Shown here one piece after another: positions 43,620-57,969 of a stretch of DNA of 64,000 bases. The position numbers and the translations under genes are program-made. The stretch spans positions 41,481,001 to 41,545,000 of the forward strand of contig JBAIAC010000004.1 of assembly GCA_037349315.1 (NCBI GenBank). The letters run 5' to 3'. The DNA comes from Chelydra serpentina (taxonomy: Eukaryota > Chordata > Testudines > Chelydridae). Positions within the stretch are counted from its first letter, which is position 1, and each line of letters opens with the position of its first letter. The notes under the pieces were generated by a model. That model had not been told where the DNA came from. It did not search any database and worked only from the letters and a program-made list of their open reading frames with translations.

Positions 43620-46546
43620 ATGGCAGGCGACACGGCAGGGGCGGGCCCTCCAGAAGACCCGGCCACCCGTCCCCCACCTGCCCCCCCCGTCTCCCCCCTA
43701 GCCTCTACCTCAACCGCCGCTGCCAAACCACTTGCTATTGCCCCTGCTGGGGCACCAGCAGCGGCGGCCGCCGAGGTGACCTCCGCTGCTGCCACGTCCC
43801 TTGCCCCCCCCAATTATGGGGGAGCTCCCCCAGCCGGAGGAAAGGGCCAGGGTGGGAAGAAGGGTAAGGGCCCCGCCAAAAAGGCCAGGCCCTCCATGGC
43901 AGAGGCTGCCCCTACTGCTGTGTCCCCGCCACCAGCCGTGGCATCCCTCCCTGCTGTTCCCTCCACCAGCTCTGCGGGTGCCCCTCCTCCGGCCCCCAGG
44001 GCGTACGCCCAGGTGGCGGAACCCCCCCCCCCCACCTGCCGCTATGTCATCTCACCCGCCTGCCACCTTAGCTACCATCTATAGCGGCCGGGGCCCCTTC
44101 CCCACCTTGACCAGGAGGCATGGCATCCGTTGCCTCCTGGTACCCGCCTCGCCCCATGTAGAAACCTATGTGCGGGCGTTGGCGAGGGTCGTGGGGCCCA
44201 CGGCCATCGTAGCGGCCTCCAAAATGTACGGGAAGATCGTCTTCTTCCTCGCATCGGAGGCCGCGGCCCAGGAGGCGGTGGAGAAAGGCCTGGTGGTGGG
44301 GGGGCGTGTTCGTCCCTCTGGAGCCGCTAGAGGACCTGGGTGTCCGGATAGTCCTAACCTCTGTCCCTCCCTTCCTCCCCAATGCCGCCCTGTTACCCGC
44401 CCTCTCCACCCTGGGGAGGCCCATCTCCATTGTCAGCCCCCTTCCACTGGGCTGCAAAGACCCCGCCCTCCATCACGTCCTCTCGTTCCGCCGGCAGGTG
44501 CAGCTTCAACTGCCGCCGGCAGCGCGTGACAGAGAGGCGCTCGAGGGGTCATTTATGGTCCCCTACCAGGGGGCCCGCTACCGGGTGCATTACTCGACGG
44601 GGGAGGCCCGGTGCTACCTCTGCCGGGCGATGGGACACGTCCAGAGGGACTGCCCCTTGGCCTGGCAAGGAGGAGCATCCGAGACCCCCGAGCTCCGGCA
44701 GGGTGCTGGCCCCGTCATCGCCGGCCCCTCTGAATGCCCAGCGCCCAGAGCCACCCCTCCTCCTTTCCAGTCCACCGCTGCTCCCACTCGGGCCTGGGGG
44801 TACCTCCCTTGGTGTGCCCAGACAAGCGGGAGAGCCCCGCCTCTGCTGCGTGCAGTCTGGCGGGGCCTGTGGAGGAGAGTGTGGCAAGGATTTCGCCGGG
44901 TGTGGGAGAGGGCCCGCCCCAGGGGGACCCTTCCTTCCCTTATGCCGCCCCACCACTACCTCCTCGAGCCTCTAAGACATTGCCCCTACCACCTGACCCG
45001 AGCCCTGCTAGCCAGCCCCCAGATGATGCCATGGAGGGCTGGGCCCTAGTACAGGGGAAGCGGGGCAAGCGGAAGGCTCGAGCTCCGCTCCTTTCCACCA
45101 ATGCGGAGGCCCCCCGGAAGACCAGGAAGGGGGGCACCGATGCCGAGCCTTCCGCTTTGCCCCCGAGTGGCAATTGTCCACCAGTACCGGCTGGGAAAGA
45201 CGTGGCAGCACCGGAGGGCAGTACCGCCCCTCCCTCGGAAACCCCCAATAGAGCCGCTCCTGTCCCTTTCCCGGTTCTCGAACCTGCGGGCCCCGAATCA
45301 AGCATCACTTCGGGTGCTGGCGGGGAGAACCCCGAGGTGGCAGATGGTGAGTTACCCTCTATTTATGAGGAGATCGAGGCCCTGGGTCTGACCCCAGTCA
45401 CCCAGGGGGAGGATGACCCTCTGCCAGCGGGCCTCGATCTCCACGACCTCACCCCGGCTCCCCTCCCTCCTCTTTCCCCATGCTCCCTCCCCTTGACCGC
45501 TCCTTCTGCTCCCACCTTCGAGGACCTCCTGGGCTCTTCCACCTGCCCAGTCACAAGTGGCACACCGCTGACGGCCGCTGAGCCTATCGAGGTGGCGGCC
45601 GGTGCCACGCGGCCGGGACCCGAATCCCAGGTGGCACCCCTCGTTGGTGTGGGGCAACTGACCACCTTCCCGGGCGGGGACCCTGCGAAAATCCGTCCAC
45701 CTCTCGATGCTGTGGCTGTTACACCAGCCACCTAGCCAGAGCCCGGCATTGCTGAGGGTCCCCTTCCCACCCCTATCTCCACTCCCCAGATCCCTGAGCC
45801 TAATCAAGAGGGGCCACCTCCCAGTGGCCCAGCTCCTACGGCTCAGGATCCTTTTTCCGTTCCTCACCCTGGCCCTACTCATGACCCCCCTCCTGCCCCT
45901 ACTACTGACCTCTGCCCGGCCCCCATACCTGATCCCTGCCCTGCCCCTGATGTAGTCCCACTCCCTTCCACCTCCTGTGCTGCCGTTGCCGCCCCTGGGG
46001 CCGTCTCCTTCCCCTTCTCGGTAGATGACTCCCGGAGAGTGGCCTTTGTATTCCATTGTCCTGACCCACCAGGGGCTGCTCTCCTTCCTCCACCGCCTCT
46101 CCCCATTGAACCACATTTTGCGGCGGACCCCATGGCGCCGGCCCATCGGGCGCCACGTCGGGGGTCCGCCCCTTGCCTGCCGGTCTCGGTAGGCCGCGGG
46201 GCTGTGTCAGGGGCCCCTTCAATAGATAACCAGGGGCCAGTGACCCCGGCCCCCTATATGCTGCGAGAGGAGATGTGGGAGTTCCTTGAGGACGTCCGGG
46301 GCTCCCGTAACAAAGTGCAACTCGCTCTCCAGTGATGGGGGGATTTCCATCAAATCCTCCGGGCTGCGAGGGCCCTTTTTGGGGGAGGGTAAAAGGACCG
46401 GGAAGCAGGGCGCTGCGGCCTACCAGCGGGTCCACCTCTTCCGTGACTCACTACTCACCTACGAGGTGGGTCACGGATTGATGCGCGGCCTGACGGAGGC
46501 CGTGAGCGATCCTGCCGGCAAGGATCCCACCCCCCCAGCCCTCCTC
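43620..46546 (+). pseudogene. Tx1-like ORF1 relic with CCHC zinc knuckle
   Basis: A probable start is ATG 43620. An Ala/Pro-rich, low-complexity N-terminus with basic patches ('KGQGGKKGKGPAKKARP') runs to about 44030; frame then changes to give 'GIRCLLVPASPHVETYVRALARVVGPTAIVAASKMYGKIVFFLA' in segments, and changes again near 44300 to 'FVPLEPLEDLGVRIVLTSVPPFLPNAALLPAL'. A zinc knuckle 'CYLCRAMGHVQRDC' follows at about 44612-44653 (Cys-x2-Cys-x4-His-x4-Cys). The next frame, 44734-45735, is Pro/Glu-rich and ends at TAG; the last helical part lies at about 46250-46540 ('EFLEDVRGSRNKVQLALQ', then TGA). Such ORF1 products bind LINE RNA. At least three frame changes and two stops break it. Confidence 0.8.
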
Positions 46547-49500
46547 ATGGCATCTCTCACCTATGCAACATTAAACACCCGAGGCTGTAGGATGGGTCTC
46601 CGCAGGAGCCAGGTGCTCTCCTTCCTTCGGGAGGGGGAGTACTCTGTGATTTTCCTGCAGGAGACCCATACGGTTCTGGCCGCCGAAAACAGTTGGCGGC
46701 TGGACTGGGGGTACAGGGTCTACTTCAGCCATCTTACCGTTCGTCAGGCTGGAGTGGCCACCTTGTTCTCCTACGGCCTGAGGTGCTGGGGGTTGCCGAG
46801 GTTGTGCCGGGTTGCCTGGTGCACCCCCAGGTCCGCATGAAGGGGCTCGTGGTCAACCTCGTCAACGTCTATGCCCCATCAGGCCCGGAGCAGCTGCATT
46901 TTTATCAGCAGGCATCCACCTTCCTCGGCACCTTGGATCCTCGTGAGTGCCTGGTCCTGGGCGGGGACTTTAACAACACCCTTGAGGAACGGGACTGCTC
47001 GGGGACCGAGCAGTGCCCAGCCGCCGCAGCTGTCCTCCGGGAGATCGTCGATCATCATTCCCTGGTGGACGTCTGGCGCAACCACCACCCGGACGACATC
47101 TTGACTTTCACCGTTGTCCGGGTGGAGGCCCATCGGTCGCACCACTCCTGGTTGGACCGCATCTATTTATCACGCTTTCACCTTTCGCGGGCCCACTCCT
47201 CCAGCGTCCGGCTGGCCCCGTTCTCTGATCATCATCTAGCTACCGTGACAGCTTCTCTCTGCGTGGAGAGGCCAGGGCCGGCCTATTGGCATTTTAATAA
47301 CAGTTTGCTGGAGGATGTGGGCTTTGTGGCATCCTTCCGGGAGTTCTGGCAGGCCTGGCGAGGGCAGCGGCACGCCTTTCCCTCGGCGCGACAATGGTGG
47401 GATCTAGGGAAGGTGCGTGCCCGGCTCTTCTGCCGAGACTACACCCGGGGCGCCAGCTGACGGAGGGATGCGACGACAGAGCAGTTGGAACGGGAGGTCT
47501 TAGAGCTGGAGAGGCGTCTGGCCGCCAGCCCCGATGATCCATCCCTCTGTGGGGCGTGTTGGGAGAAACGGGAGCAGCTCCGGGAACTCGAAGACCATCG
47601 GGCCCGGGGCGCCTTTGTTCGATCCCGCATCCGTCTCCTTCGGGAGATGGATCGCGGCTCCCGCTTCTTCTACGCCCTGGAGAAAAAGAGGGAGGCTAAG
47701 AAACACGTCACCTGCCTTCTCTCAGAGGACGGCACCCCGCTCACGGATCCGGTGGAGATGTGCGGGAGGGCCAGGGCCTTCTACGCGAGCCTTTTCTCCC
47801 CGGATCCGACCGATCCAAACGCTTGCAGAGTGCTCTGGGACGAACTCCCTATGGTCAGCGCGGGCGACCGAGGCCGGCTAGAGCTGCCTCTCACTCTGGC
47901 CGAGTTCTCGGAAGCCCTCCATCGCATGCCCACTAATAAATCCCCAGGACTGGACGGACTGACCGTGGAGTTCTACTGCGTATTCTGGGACGTCCTCGGC
48001 TCAGACCTTGTCACTGTCTGGGCTGAGTCCTTGCAAGGCGGGGTCCTCCCTCTTTCGTGCAGGCGAGCTGTGCTCGCCTTATTGCCAAAGAAGGGGGACC
48101 TCTGCGATTTACGGAATTGGAGTTCCGTCTCGCTCCTCAGCACGGACTATAAAGTCATTGCGAAGGCCATCTCGCTGCGGCTGGGGTCCGTGCTGGCGGA
48201 CGTGGTCCGACCAGACTAGACCTACACCGTCCCGGGCCGCACCATCTTCGACAACCTGTATCTGGTCCAGGATCTCTTGGAGCTTGGGTGCAGGGATGGT
48301 CTGTCGTTCGCCCTCCTGTCCCTGGATCAGGAGAAGGCGTTCGACAGGGTGGATCACGGGTACCTCCTGAGCACTCTGTGAGCATTTGGCTTCGGACCCC
48401 AGTTTGTGGGTTTTCTCCAGGTGCTGTACGCCTCCGCAGAGTGTCTGGTCAGGCTCAACTGGACCCTGACCGAGCCAGTCAGCTTCGGGCGAGGAGTACG
48501 GCAGGGGTGCCCCCTCTCAGGCCAGCTGTATGCTCTGGCGATCGAGTCCTACCTCTGTCTCCTCCGCAGGAGGTTGACGGGGTTGGTGCTCCAAGAGCCG
48601 GAGCTGCGGCTGGTCCTGTCGGCATATGCCGACGACGTGCTCCTCGTGGTCCAGGAACCGAGCCACTTGGCACGGGCGGAGGCTTGCCAGGCGATCTACT
48701 CGGCGGCCTCCTCCGCCCGGGTCAACTGGGTCAAGAGCTCTGGCCTGGTGGTAGGGGACGGGTGGCAGGCGAGCTCCCTCCCACCCGCGCTTCAAGCCAT
48801 CAGGTGGAGCGCGGGTCCGCTGCTCTATCTCGGCGTTTACCTTTCTGCCATGCATCCATCTCCACCGGAGAACTGGCACGATTTAGAGGGCAGGGTGACC
48901 GAGCGGCTCCGGAGATGGACAGGACTACTCCGGTGCCTCTCCTTTCGAGGGAGGGCACTGGTGCTCAATCAACTAGTCCTGTCCATGCTCTGGTACCGGC
49001 TCAACACCCTGGTCCCAGCCCCAGATTTCCTGGCCAACCTCCGGAAGTTGATCCTGGAGTTCTTTTGGTCAGGACTGCACTGGGTCTGTGCAGGGGTTCT
49101 CCACCTACCTCTGGAGGAGGGAGGGCAGGGCCTGAAGTGTCTATGCACTCGGGTCCATGTTTTCCGTCTCCAGGCCCTGCAGAGACTCCTTTATGGTGCA
49201 GGTAGTCCGGCATGGAGCATACTGGCGCACGCCTTCCTGCGCCGCTTCCGAGGCCTCCGATATGACCGGCAGCTCCTTTATCTCCATCCGAGAGGTCTTC
49301 CGCGAGACCTCTCCGGGCTGCCGGTCTTCTACCAGGACCTCCTCCGGACCTGGAGACTGTTCTCAGCGACCAGGTCCGTGGTGGCCACCGAGGGGGCGGA
49401 TCTCCTCGCGGAGCCCCTGCTACACAACCCCCAGCTACGTGTGCAGGTGGCGGAGTCCCGCTCGGTGCGCCAGAGGTTGGTCCTGGCAGAGGTCACCAGA

Positions 49501-50431
49501 GTCGGAGATCTCCTGGACTACGACCGGGGAGACTGGCTGGATCCCCGGATGCTCGCTCAGCGCATGGGGCTCTCCAGACCTCGTACTCCCCGGCGCGTAC
49601 TTCAGGAGGTGAAGGACCTTTTCCCGCCCGCTGCTCGGGTTTACCTCGACCGGGTCCTGCGAGAGGGCACACCCCACCCTCCCTCCACCCCTGGCCCTCC
49701 AGACCTTCTTATTGGGCCTCTGCCCCGTGGCCCCAACCAGCCCCCTCGTTCCTTCACCGCGAGGCGGCTGCACGAACTGCAGCCGGTCCGCTTCCAGACC
49801 ACGCCAAGGAAACATCTTTACACGCTCGTGCTCCACACCCTTCATCTCCTCACCCTCACGTCCCGCCCCGATATGAAATGGCGGGACCTCCTGCCACCTC
49901 TAGAGGGTGAAAAGCCCCAGTGGGCCAGCCTTTACTCCTCCTTAGTCCCAAGGCCCGCCGGGAGCCGGGAGCACGGGCGTGTACTTGGCGCGGTTCACCC
50001 CTATCCCCGACACCTGCCCCTTTTGCGGCATGAGGGAGACCCTGGCGCACATTTATCTGGAGTGCTCCAGGCTGCAGCCCCTGTTCCGGCTCCTCTTAGA
50101 CATTTTGTTGAGGTTTTGGTTGCACTTTTCCCCTCACCTTTTTATTTATGCACTTCCAATCCGCGGCCCCACGAAGTCGCGGGACCTCCTGGTCAACCTC
50201 CTCCTGGCCCTAGCTAAACTGGCCATCTACAAAACCAGGGTGAGGAGGTTGGCCGATGGAGGCTCCTGTGACTGTGGGGCCTATTTTCGATCCTCTGTTC
50301 ATTCACGCATTCGGGCAGAGTTCCTCTGGGCAGCGTCCACTGGCTCCCTTGATGCCTTTGAGGAGCAGTGGGCGCCATCCGGGGTCCTCTGCTCGGTCTC
50401 CCCATCTGGTTCACTTTGTTTGACCCTTTGA
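46547..50431 (+). pseudogene. Tx1-like ORF2 relic: endonuclease, RT, C-terminal Cys motif
   Basis: ATG 46547 opens 'MASLTYATLNTRGCRMG' with the endonuclease Asn, then 'IFLQETHT' with Glu. The frame shifts near 46785, then 'VNVYAPSG', 'LGGDFNNTL' (Asp/Asn) and 'FSDHHLATV' (Asp-His) follow. In the second frame there are in-frame stops at 47458 (TGA), 48217 (TAG) and 48379 (TGA). RT motifs include 'SPGLDGLTVEFY', 'LLPKKGDL', 'FALLSLDQEKAFDRVDH', 'GVRQGCPLSGQLYALAIE' and 'YADD' at 48625-48636. The end shifts frame near 49970, apparently with loss of about a dozen residues after 'SLVPRP', and continues 'CPFCGMRETLAHIYLEC' (Cys-x2-Cys...His...Cys) to TGA 50431. It is clearly inactive. Confidence 0.88.
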
Positions 50432-50523
50432 CCGCACTCCCGTTCCTGTTTTTTCATTTTTTTGTCCCCCGGAATCACTTGGTATCCAGGCCCTGTGGAT
50501 CCCTCCCCTTAGGCTGGAGGGGG

Positions 50524-50571
50524 GGATCCTTTAGCAGTGGGCGGGCTTTGCCCGCCCACTTCCTGGATCCC
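50524..50571 (+). repeat. 3'-UTR hairpin of the Tx1-like LINE
   Basis: AGTGGGCGGGC (50536-50546) and GCCCGCCCACT (50550-50560) form an 11-bp perfect stem with a TTT loop. GGATCC on each side (50524-50529 and 50566-50571) could extend the structure. It lies about 100 bp after the ORF2 stop and near the 3' end, where some LINE reverse transcriptases recognise a stem-loop in their RNA. That role is an inference. Confidence 0.7.
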
Positions 50572-50619
50572 AATAGGATGAGATTTCTGTATCCCACTTG
50601 TCTGGGTCTGTCACACCAC

Positions 50620-52511
50620 ATATGAGGAGCATTTTAGTAAATAATTGGTAAGTCCAGGTGCAGTTAATAGTGCCTCATGAATTCTTGCAGTATTGTGTCA
50701 ATTTCTTGTGCAGTAGGATTTTCAGGAACAATTTATAATTTTATTGTATGTTCTCATTGTATTACTGCTGTAGCAAAGTTAGTTCATTGCCTCTGGTCCC
50801 TCATGTTGAAGTATTGCAACAATTTCAGACTTGCCATCAGTGTTTGTTTTCTTTATCTGCCTGAGGATATCTCTTGATAACAGTGAGCTTTCTAATCATC
50901 TCTCTTATTTCTTGCTGCAGTAATAGTTACAATCTGAGAACAACATGAACTCATATCTTGCTGTTCAATATTTCATAATATTGAAATTTTCCTTCTTTCT
51001 GTCATTCTTTTGCAGTCTTACTGTTAGCCAATTCCTGTGCTATTTCTTTCTACATATCTTCATTTATAGTCCAAGATTTATTTCTTTCAAATATTTTCTT
51101 GCTTTCAACTTGTCTGATTTTCTTTCAGTGCACTATATTGACACCTTAAATCTTCTTTGCCATATCTCATTTTGGTTTTAATTTGTTACTATCTTTACCT
51201 AAAACAGCATTCAAATTTATTCTTCTGGGAAACCTGTAAATATACCCTAATGAAATAAATGTGTAACATTACAAGAAAACCCTAACATCTGCAATATCTA
51301 GGGATTTTTCTAGTCTACTAGTGTATTATGTGTTTGTACAGAACTGCATTATCTAATTTATAACCAGATCCTACTTCCACTTAAGTCAAGGGCAAGACTT
51401 TTATGATTGATTTCAGTGGAATCAGAATCATGCCTTTGAAACTAAAGCCCCTTGTATGTTGATCATGTCTTGCTGTTTATTTTGAGCAGCACAGAAGACA
51501 CTGACAGCAATTAATGAACAATTATTTATTGCACTGATTCTTCTTCCATAAACACATTTATACTGTAACCCTGATCTCTTGCATTGTAACAGACAAGGAG
51601 GGTTTATGAGGAACTATTATGTTTGACTAATTACACTCCACTTTTTCCTGGATCTCTAGCTTAACTCTTTACTGATGCACAGGCCAGAGTTCTGTCTGTC
51701 TGAGTCATTTCAGGGGGGGGAGAAAAAGTACATAGAATTAACTTTGGAAATATGGCTCATCAAACCCTGAATACAGGTGTTGATAACAGCTGCAAATCAT
51801 CCTCAGAGAGAGCGTACCATACAATTTATTAGTGAACAAAAATTTAATACAAATATTTAATACAAATATTTGCAAACATTATTTGGAATACTTTTCAATA
51901 ACTTTCTAAGCAAAACTATTAGGCAGTAAACTTATTAGTGTTCTGAGATGTGGCCCCTTTAGGAACAGATGTTTGGGGAGATGATCACCAGACCCATGTA
52001 GGAATGGGGCCAGGACACCAAATCATATGTCTGGCTGCTGGGAAGTGTAAATGAATGCTCTCAGTTCAGTCAGGAGAGAGCATGGAAACAGGAGAGACTT
52101 ATAGTGAGAAAACAGAACAGACTTGATTTGGATATTAGGCTGTTTTGATTTGAGAGACAATAAACCTATGCTAAAGAAAAGGACTGAAATACTGCCACTG
52201 GTGAGGATTTTATTGTCATACTGGCCAGTGAGTGGGGACACTGTAAGCCAGTGATATCTTTATACAGACTTCTCTCCACTTTGTTGCTCTTACATAATTT
52301 TCAGTGCAAGGTTTCAACAGAATATATACCTATTTTTTTACCTTAGTGTGCACATACACATTCCCCTCTAATATTGTCAGAGATGATTTCTCAGTCTCTG
52401 TAATGTGACCTCAAAATGAGTGTGTCACCTGGATTTTCCAGAAACTGAGGAGGATGGCAGCCTCTCAGTTCTCCTCCAAGCACTTCAGAATCTCCTCAGC
52501 AAAACCATGAG
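50620..52511 (+). other. AT-rich SGCG intron sequence
   Basis: After the GC-rich block, composition returns abruptly to AT-rich. No exon or RNA gene is visible. About 51361-51450 resembles a very old interspersed repeat ('ACCAGATCCTACTTCCACTTAAGTCAAGG...TTGATTTCAGTGGAATCA'). Confidence 0.5.
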
Positions 52512-52790
52512 GGTTTGCCTACACTGCAGTGAGAGGGTCTGATTGCAGTTTGTGTAGACATACCTGAGCTAGCTCTAATCTATCTAGCTCGGGTACTGGT
52601 AGCAGTGAAGACTCCACAACATGGACTTCAGGGTGGGTTGTGCAAGCCTGCCCAGAATCCTGGGTAATTACTTGGGGAGCTAGCCTGTGCTAAAGCCTGT
52701 GCTCCCATGGCTTCATTGCTCTGGTACTTGAGCTAGCTAGATTAAAACTAGGTTGGGTATGACTATATGAGCTGCAATCTCCCTGTAACT
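52512..52790. mobile_element. Probable hAT-type MITE with decayed ends
   Basis: The left end GAGGGTTTGCCTACACTGCAGTG is the 'TCTACACTGCA' type seen at 472; the right end on the opposite strand reads GAGGGAATATTTATATTGCAGTTAC. Internal 'CTGAGCTAGCTCTAATC' faces 'GAGCTAGCTAGATTAAAAC'. Non-coding. Confidence 0.42.
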
Positions 52791-52981
52791 GCAATATAAA
52801 TATTCCCTCAGAAGATCCTTGAAGACAGTAGCAAATTCCAGTGTCAATCAGCCACTGAGTCCAGAGTCTCCAGTTCCTGTATTTATAACCGTTTCCTCCA
52901 GATCTCTGACTGGCTCAGAGCTCTCAAACGGTGAATGTGTGGAATCTGCTAGACTGCTTGCCTTTAATGTCTACTTTCTGT

Positions 52982-53340
52982 TGTAGCCCATATGGCTAGC
53001 TTAGTCTTTATTATATTCAGCTGTAATGCAAGGAACCTACAGGCCTATATCCTGTAAGACATAAGCTTAAGCAAGTTAGCATAAATATAGTAGGCCTGCA
53101 ACCTTTGGCATAAATGGCCTAATGGTTACCCTCAGATTTTGGGAACTAGGAATAGCTTGCTCAATGGCAGGAGTTGAAAACTAATAGTAAATTGCAACCA
53201 CAGGAACATGGAAGTAATAATTGCAGATCTGTTTAAGCAAGAAGTGATGGGTATGATAATGAGTATGTATTAATATGTTAATCTATAGGATAAGTGTACC
53301 CCATTATTATATGGCTGAGGAAATTAGATTTGGGCATGGA
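52982..53340 (+). mobile_element. LTR-like fragment related to the one at 7466
   Basis: TGTAGCCCATATGGCTAGCTTAG starts a stretch sharing 'ATTATATTCAGC', 'GTAATGCAAGGAACCTACA', 'GCAAGTTAGCATAA' and 'AAATGGCC' with 7466-7640. Only the left part is clearly related, so it is a truncated or diverged LTR. Confidence 0.55.
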
Positions 53341-53361
53341 ATGCTGGGCATTAACATGAAG

Positions 53362-53886
53362 ATTCATGATGGTGTTTAGGCCCTATAATAGGGTAAAGCA
53401 CCATGTAGAGAGAGAGCTATTTCCATCACTTTTAGCTTCCCACCATTTGACCCTTCAGCTCTGTTGTTATCTACCATCAATCTTGGGTACTGAGGAACCT
53501 GGACCAACAGACTCATTTGGCTTGCCAGAGGCAGGACTGGTCCTTTGTCTTTTATCACCAAGTCCTCAAGGAAGTGTGCAAGGATGCAAATCAAAGAGCC
53601 TATGCAAAGAATAATAGCACAGATCTCCCCAATACTGTATTATTCCTATCTCTTTATGTGGCTCGAAGCTTTTCAAGTGATCCTGATAAAAATCTCTCAG
53701 GGTTTACTTTGCCCTCAGTGTGAGTGTCTTTGCGATGCACTCTGAGAGTCCCTAAAAGATATTGAACTCATTGGTTTTACTCTTTGTGTAAACTGATTCT
53801 GGGAAAAGAACCTTATTATCTTCTGCTTCCTTGGCAGTCAATACAAGTATTATTACCCTTAAAAAGGATCGGGCAACACTGTACAG
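53362..53886 (+). other. Unclassified sequence left of the hAT element
   Basis: Overlapping short open frames (53366-53614, 53517-53723, 53545-53745) show no domain, splice sites or codon pattern. Sequence resumes at 54664-54735 beyond the hAT insertion. I could not assign it to a repeat family. Confidence 0.3.
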
Positions 53887-54655
53887 CAGTGGTCCCCAAC
53901 CTTTTTGTGGCCAATAGCACATTCATGTTTTCAGAAGAGTGGGGCGGGCACCAACAATTTTTCAAGACTTATTTTGTATTTCTACATTAAATAATATGAA
54001 AACCATCATATTTAATATTACCTAATATATGAATCCATAAGATAAAAACGGTAATTTTACATGTAAAAGGTATTAATACAGTTATTTGGCAATTATTCTT
54101 TCCCCTTACCATGTGAATTTGCTCTTTTTTTATTTACCGGTTTTTGTGGGGGGGGGGGGGGTGCAGTTCTGGGCAGCGGAGAGGGAAGCCGCGGCCCCGT
54201 GCCTGCCGGGGACAGAGAACACCGGCGCCTGCAGCCCCGGAGTTCTCTGTCCCCGGCAGGCACGGGGCAGTGTGGAGAGAAGCCGCGGCCCCGCGCCTGC
54301 CGGGGACAGAGAACACCAGCGCCCGCAGCCAGCAGCCCCGGAGTTCTCTGTCCCCGGCAGGCGCGGGGCAGTGCAGAGAGAAGCTGCAGCCCTGCACCTG
54401 CCGGGGACAGAGAACACCGGCAGCCTGCAGCCCCGGAGTTCTCTGTCCCTGGCAGGCACGAGACAGCACGGAGAGAAGCTGCAGCCCCGCGCCTGCCGGG
54501 GACAGAGAACACCGGCGCCAGCAGCCCCGGAGTTCTCCCCGGCAGGCACGAGGCCGCGGCTTCTCTCCCCTTCTGGGCACTACATGGTGGGCGGGCGCCC
54601 ATAAATGCCCTGGCGGGCGCCATGGCACCCGCAGGCACCACGTTGGGGACCACTG
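53887..54655. mobile_element. Non-autonomous hAT element with internal minisatellite
   Basis: Starts CAGTGGTCCCCAACC and ends GTTGGGGACCACTG, nearly perfect inverted ends. Perfect 8-bp repeats CTGTACAG flank it (53879-53886 and 54656-54663). The interior holds a GC-rich tandem repeat (54180-54560). Long open frames in five frames arise from that repeat and are not genes. Confidence 0.9.
54180..54560. repeat. Minisatellite of about 95-bp units, each an inverted repeat
   Basis: The word AGTTCTCTGTCCC or its close variant occurs at about 54241, 54342, 54437 and 54531, giving unit lengths of 101, 95 and 94 bp. Within each unit CTGCCGGGGACAGAGAAC faces GTTCTCTGTCCCCGGCAG, so every unit can form a hairpin. 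The last unit has a shortened right arm. Confidence 0.88.
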
Positions 54656-54735
54656 CTGTACAGCTTCAGAAACAGCTATGGAGCATATCTAGCAATTACT
54701 ACAACCCTTCTCCAGATGTCTTTGGGCCTTACTGA

Positions 54736-57569
<2,834 letters not shown>

Positions 57570-57969
57570 CAGAGATCGTCTCCTTTGAGTAGTGTCCCTA
57601 TGGGTGTTCCATTGTAAGTGTGCTTGTGTCCCTGTGCTGCTGATTGGAGAACTTTGGTAGCAGTGTCCATTAGGCCCACACATGTGCTGTCTCTCCTCAT
57701 GCAGCGCCACGAGGTTAGTCAGTGCACCCCCCTCAGTTCCTAAGCCCCCTCAGTTCCTTCTCAACCACCCATGGCTAAAGATGGAGCCATTAGCAATCCA
57801 TTAAGACTATTGTTCTCTTGGTTTACATACTTATAGTTAGTTAGCCTCCTAGTTATAGTCGTAGCTTTTTCTTTCTCCTCCTTTCTTATTTTACCTAAAA
57901 AAGAAAAGAGAGACTTTATTTTCTTCCCACCTTTTTTCCCCCATCGGGGACCCTTCCCCTCAACAGGGT

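Larger units (their letters stand above)
42332..50606 (+). mobile_element. Tx1-like non-LTR retrotransposon (LINE) with flanking duplication
   Basis: The GC-rich element includes a 5' untranslated part (42351-43619), an ORF1 relic with a zinc knuckle, an ORF2 relic with endonuclease and RT, and a 3' hairpin. Sequence style and ORF2 layout match the Tx1 clade of Xenopus (L1 superfamily). TGCACCCAACTGGCCTGGA (42332-42350) and TGTATCCCACTTGTCTGGG (50588-50606) agree at 13 of 19 positions, mostly transitions apart, and probably represent an aged target duplication of the host repeat. Several stops, frameshifts and a deletion make it inactive. Confidence 0.85.

Noticed and set aside
43488..46840. 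Proline/alanine-rich open frames that look like novel proteins
   Set aside because: Zinc knuckle, position before an endonuclease-RT frame and frame breaks show they are a Tx1-like ORF1 relic or its shadows.
54180..54560. Regular repeats resembling a CRISPR array
   Set aside because: Units are contiguous with no unique spacers, and the context is a vertebrate hAT element.
54086..54735. Up to seven overlapping open frames of 130-190 codons
   Set aside because: They are generated by the ~95-bp GC-rich tandem repeat in a hAT element; the repeated peptide phrases simply follow the DNA repeat.
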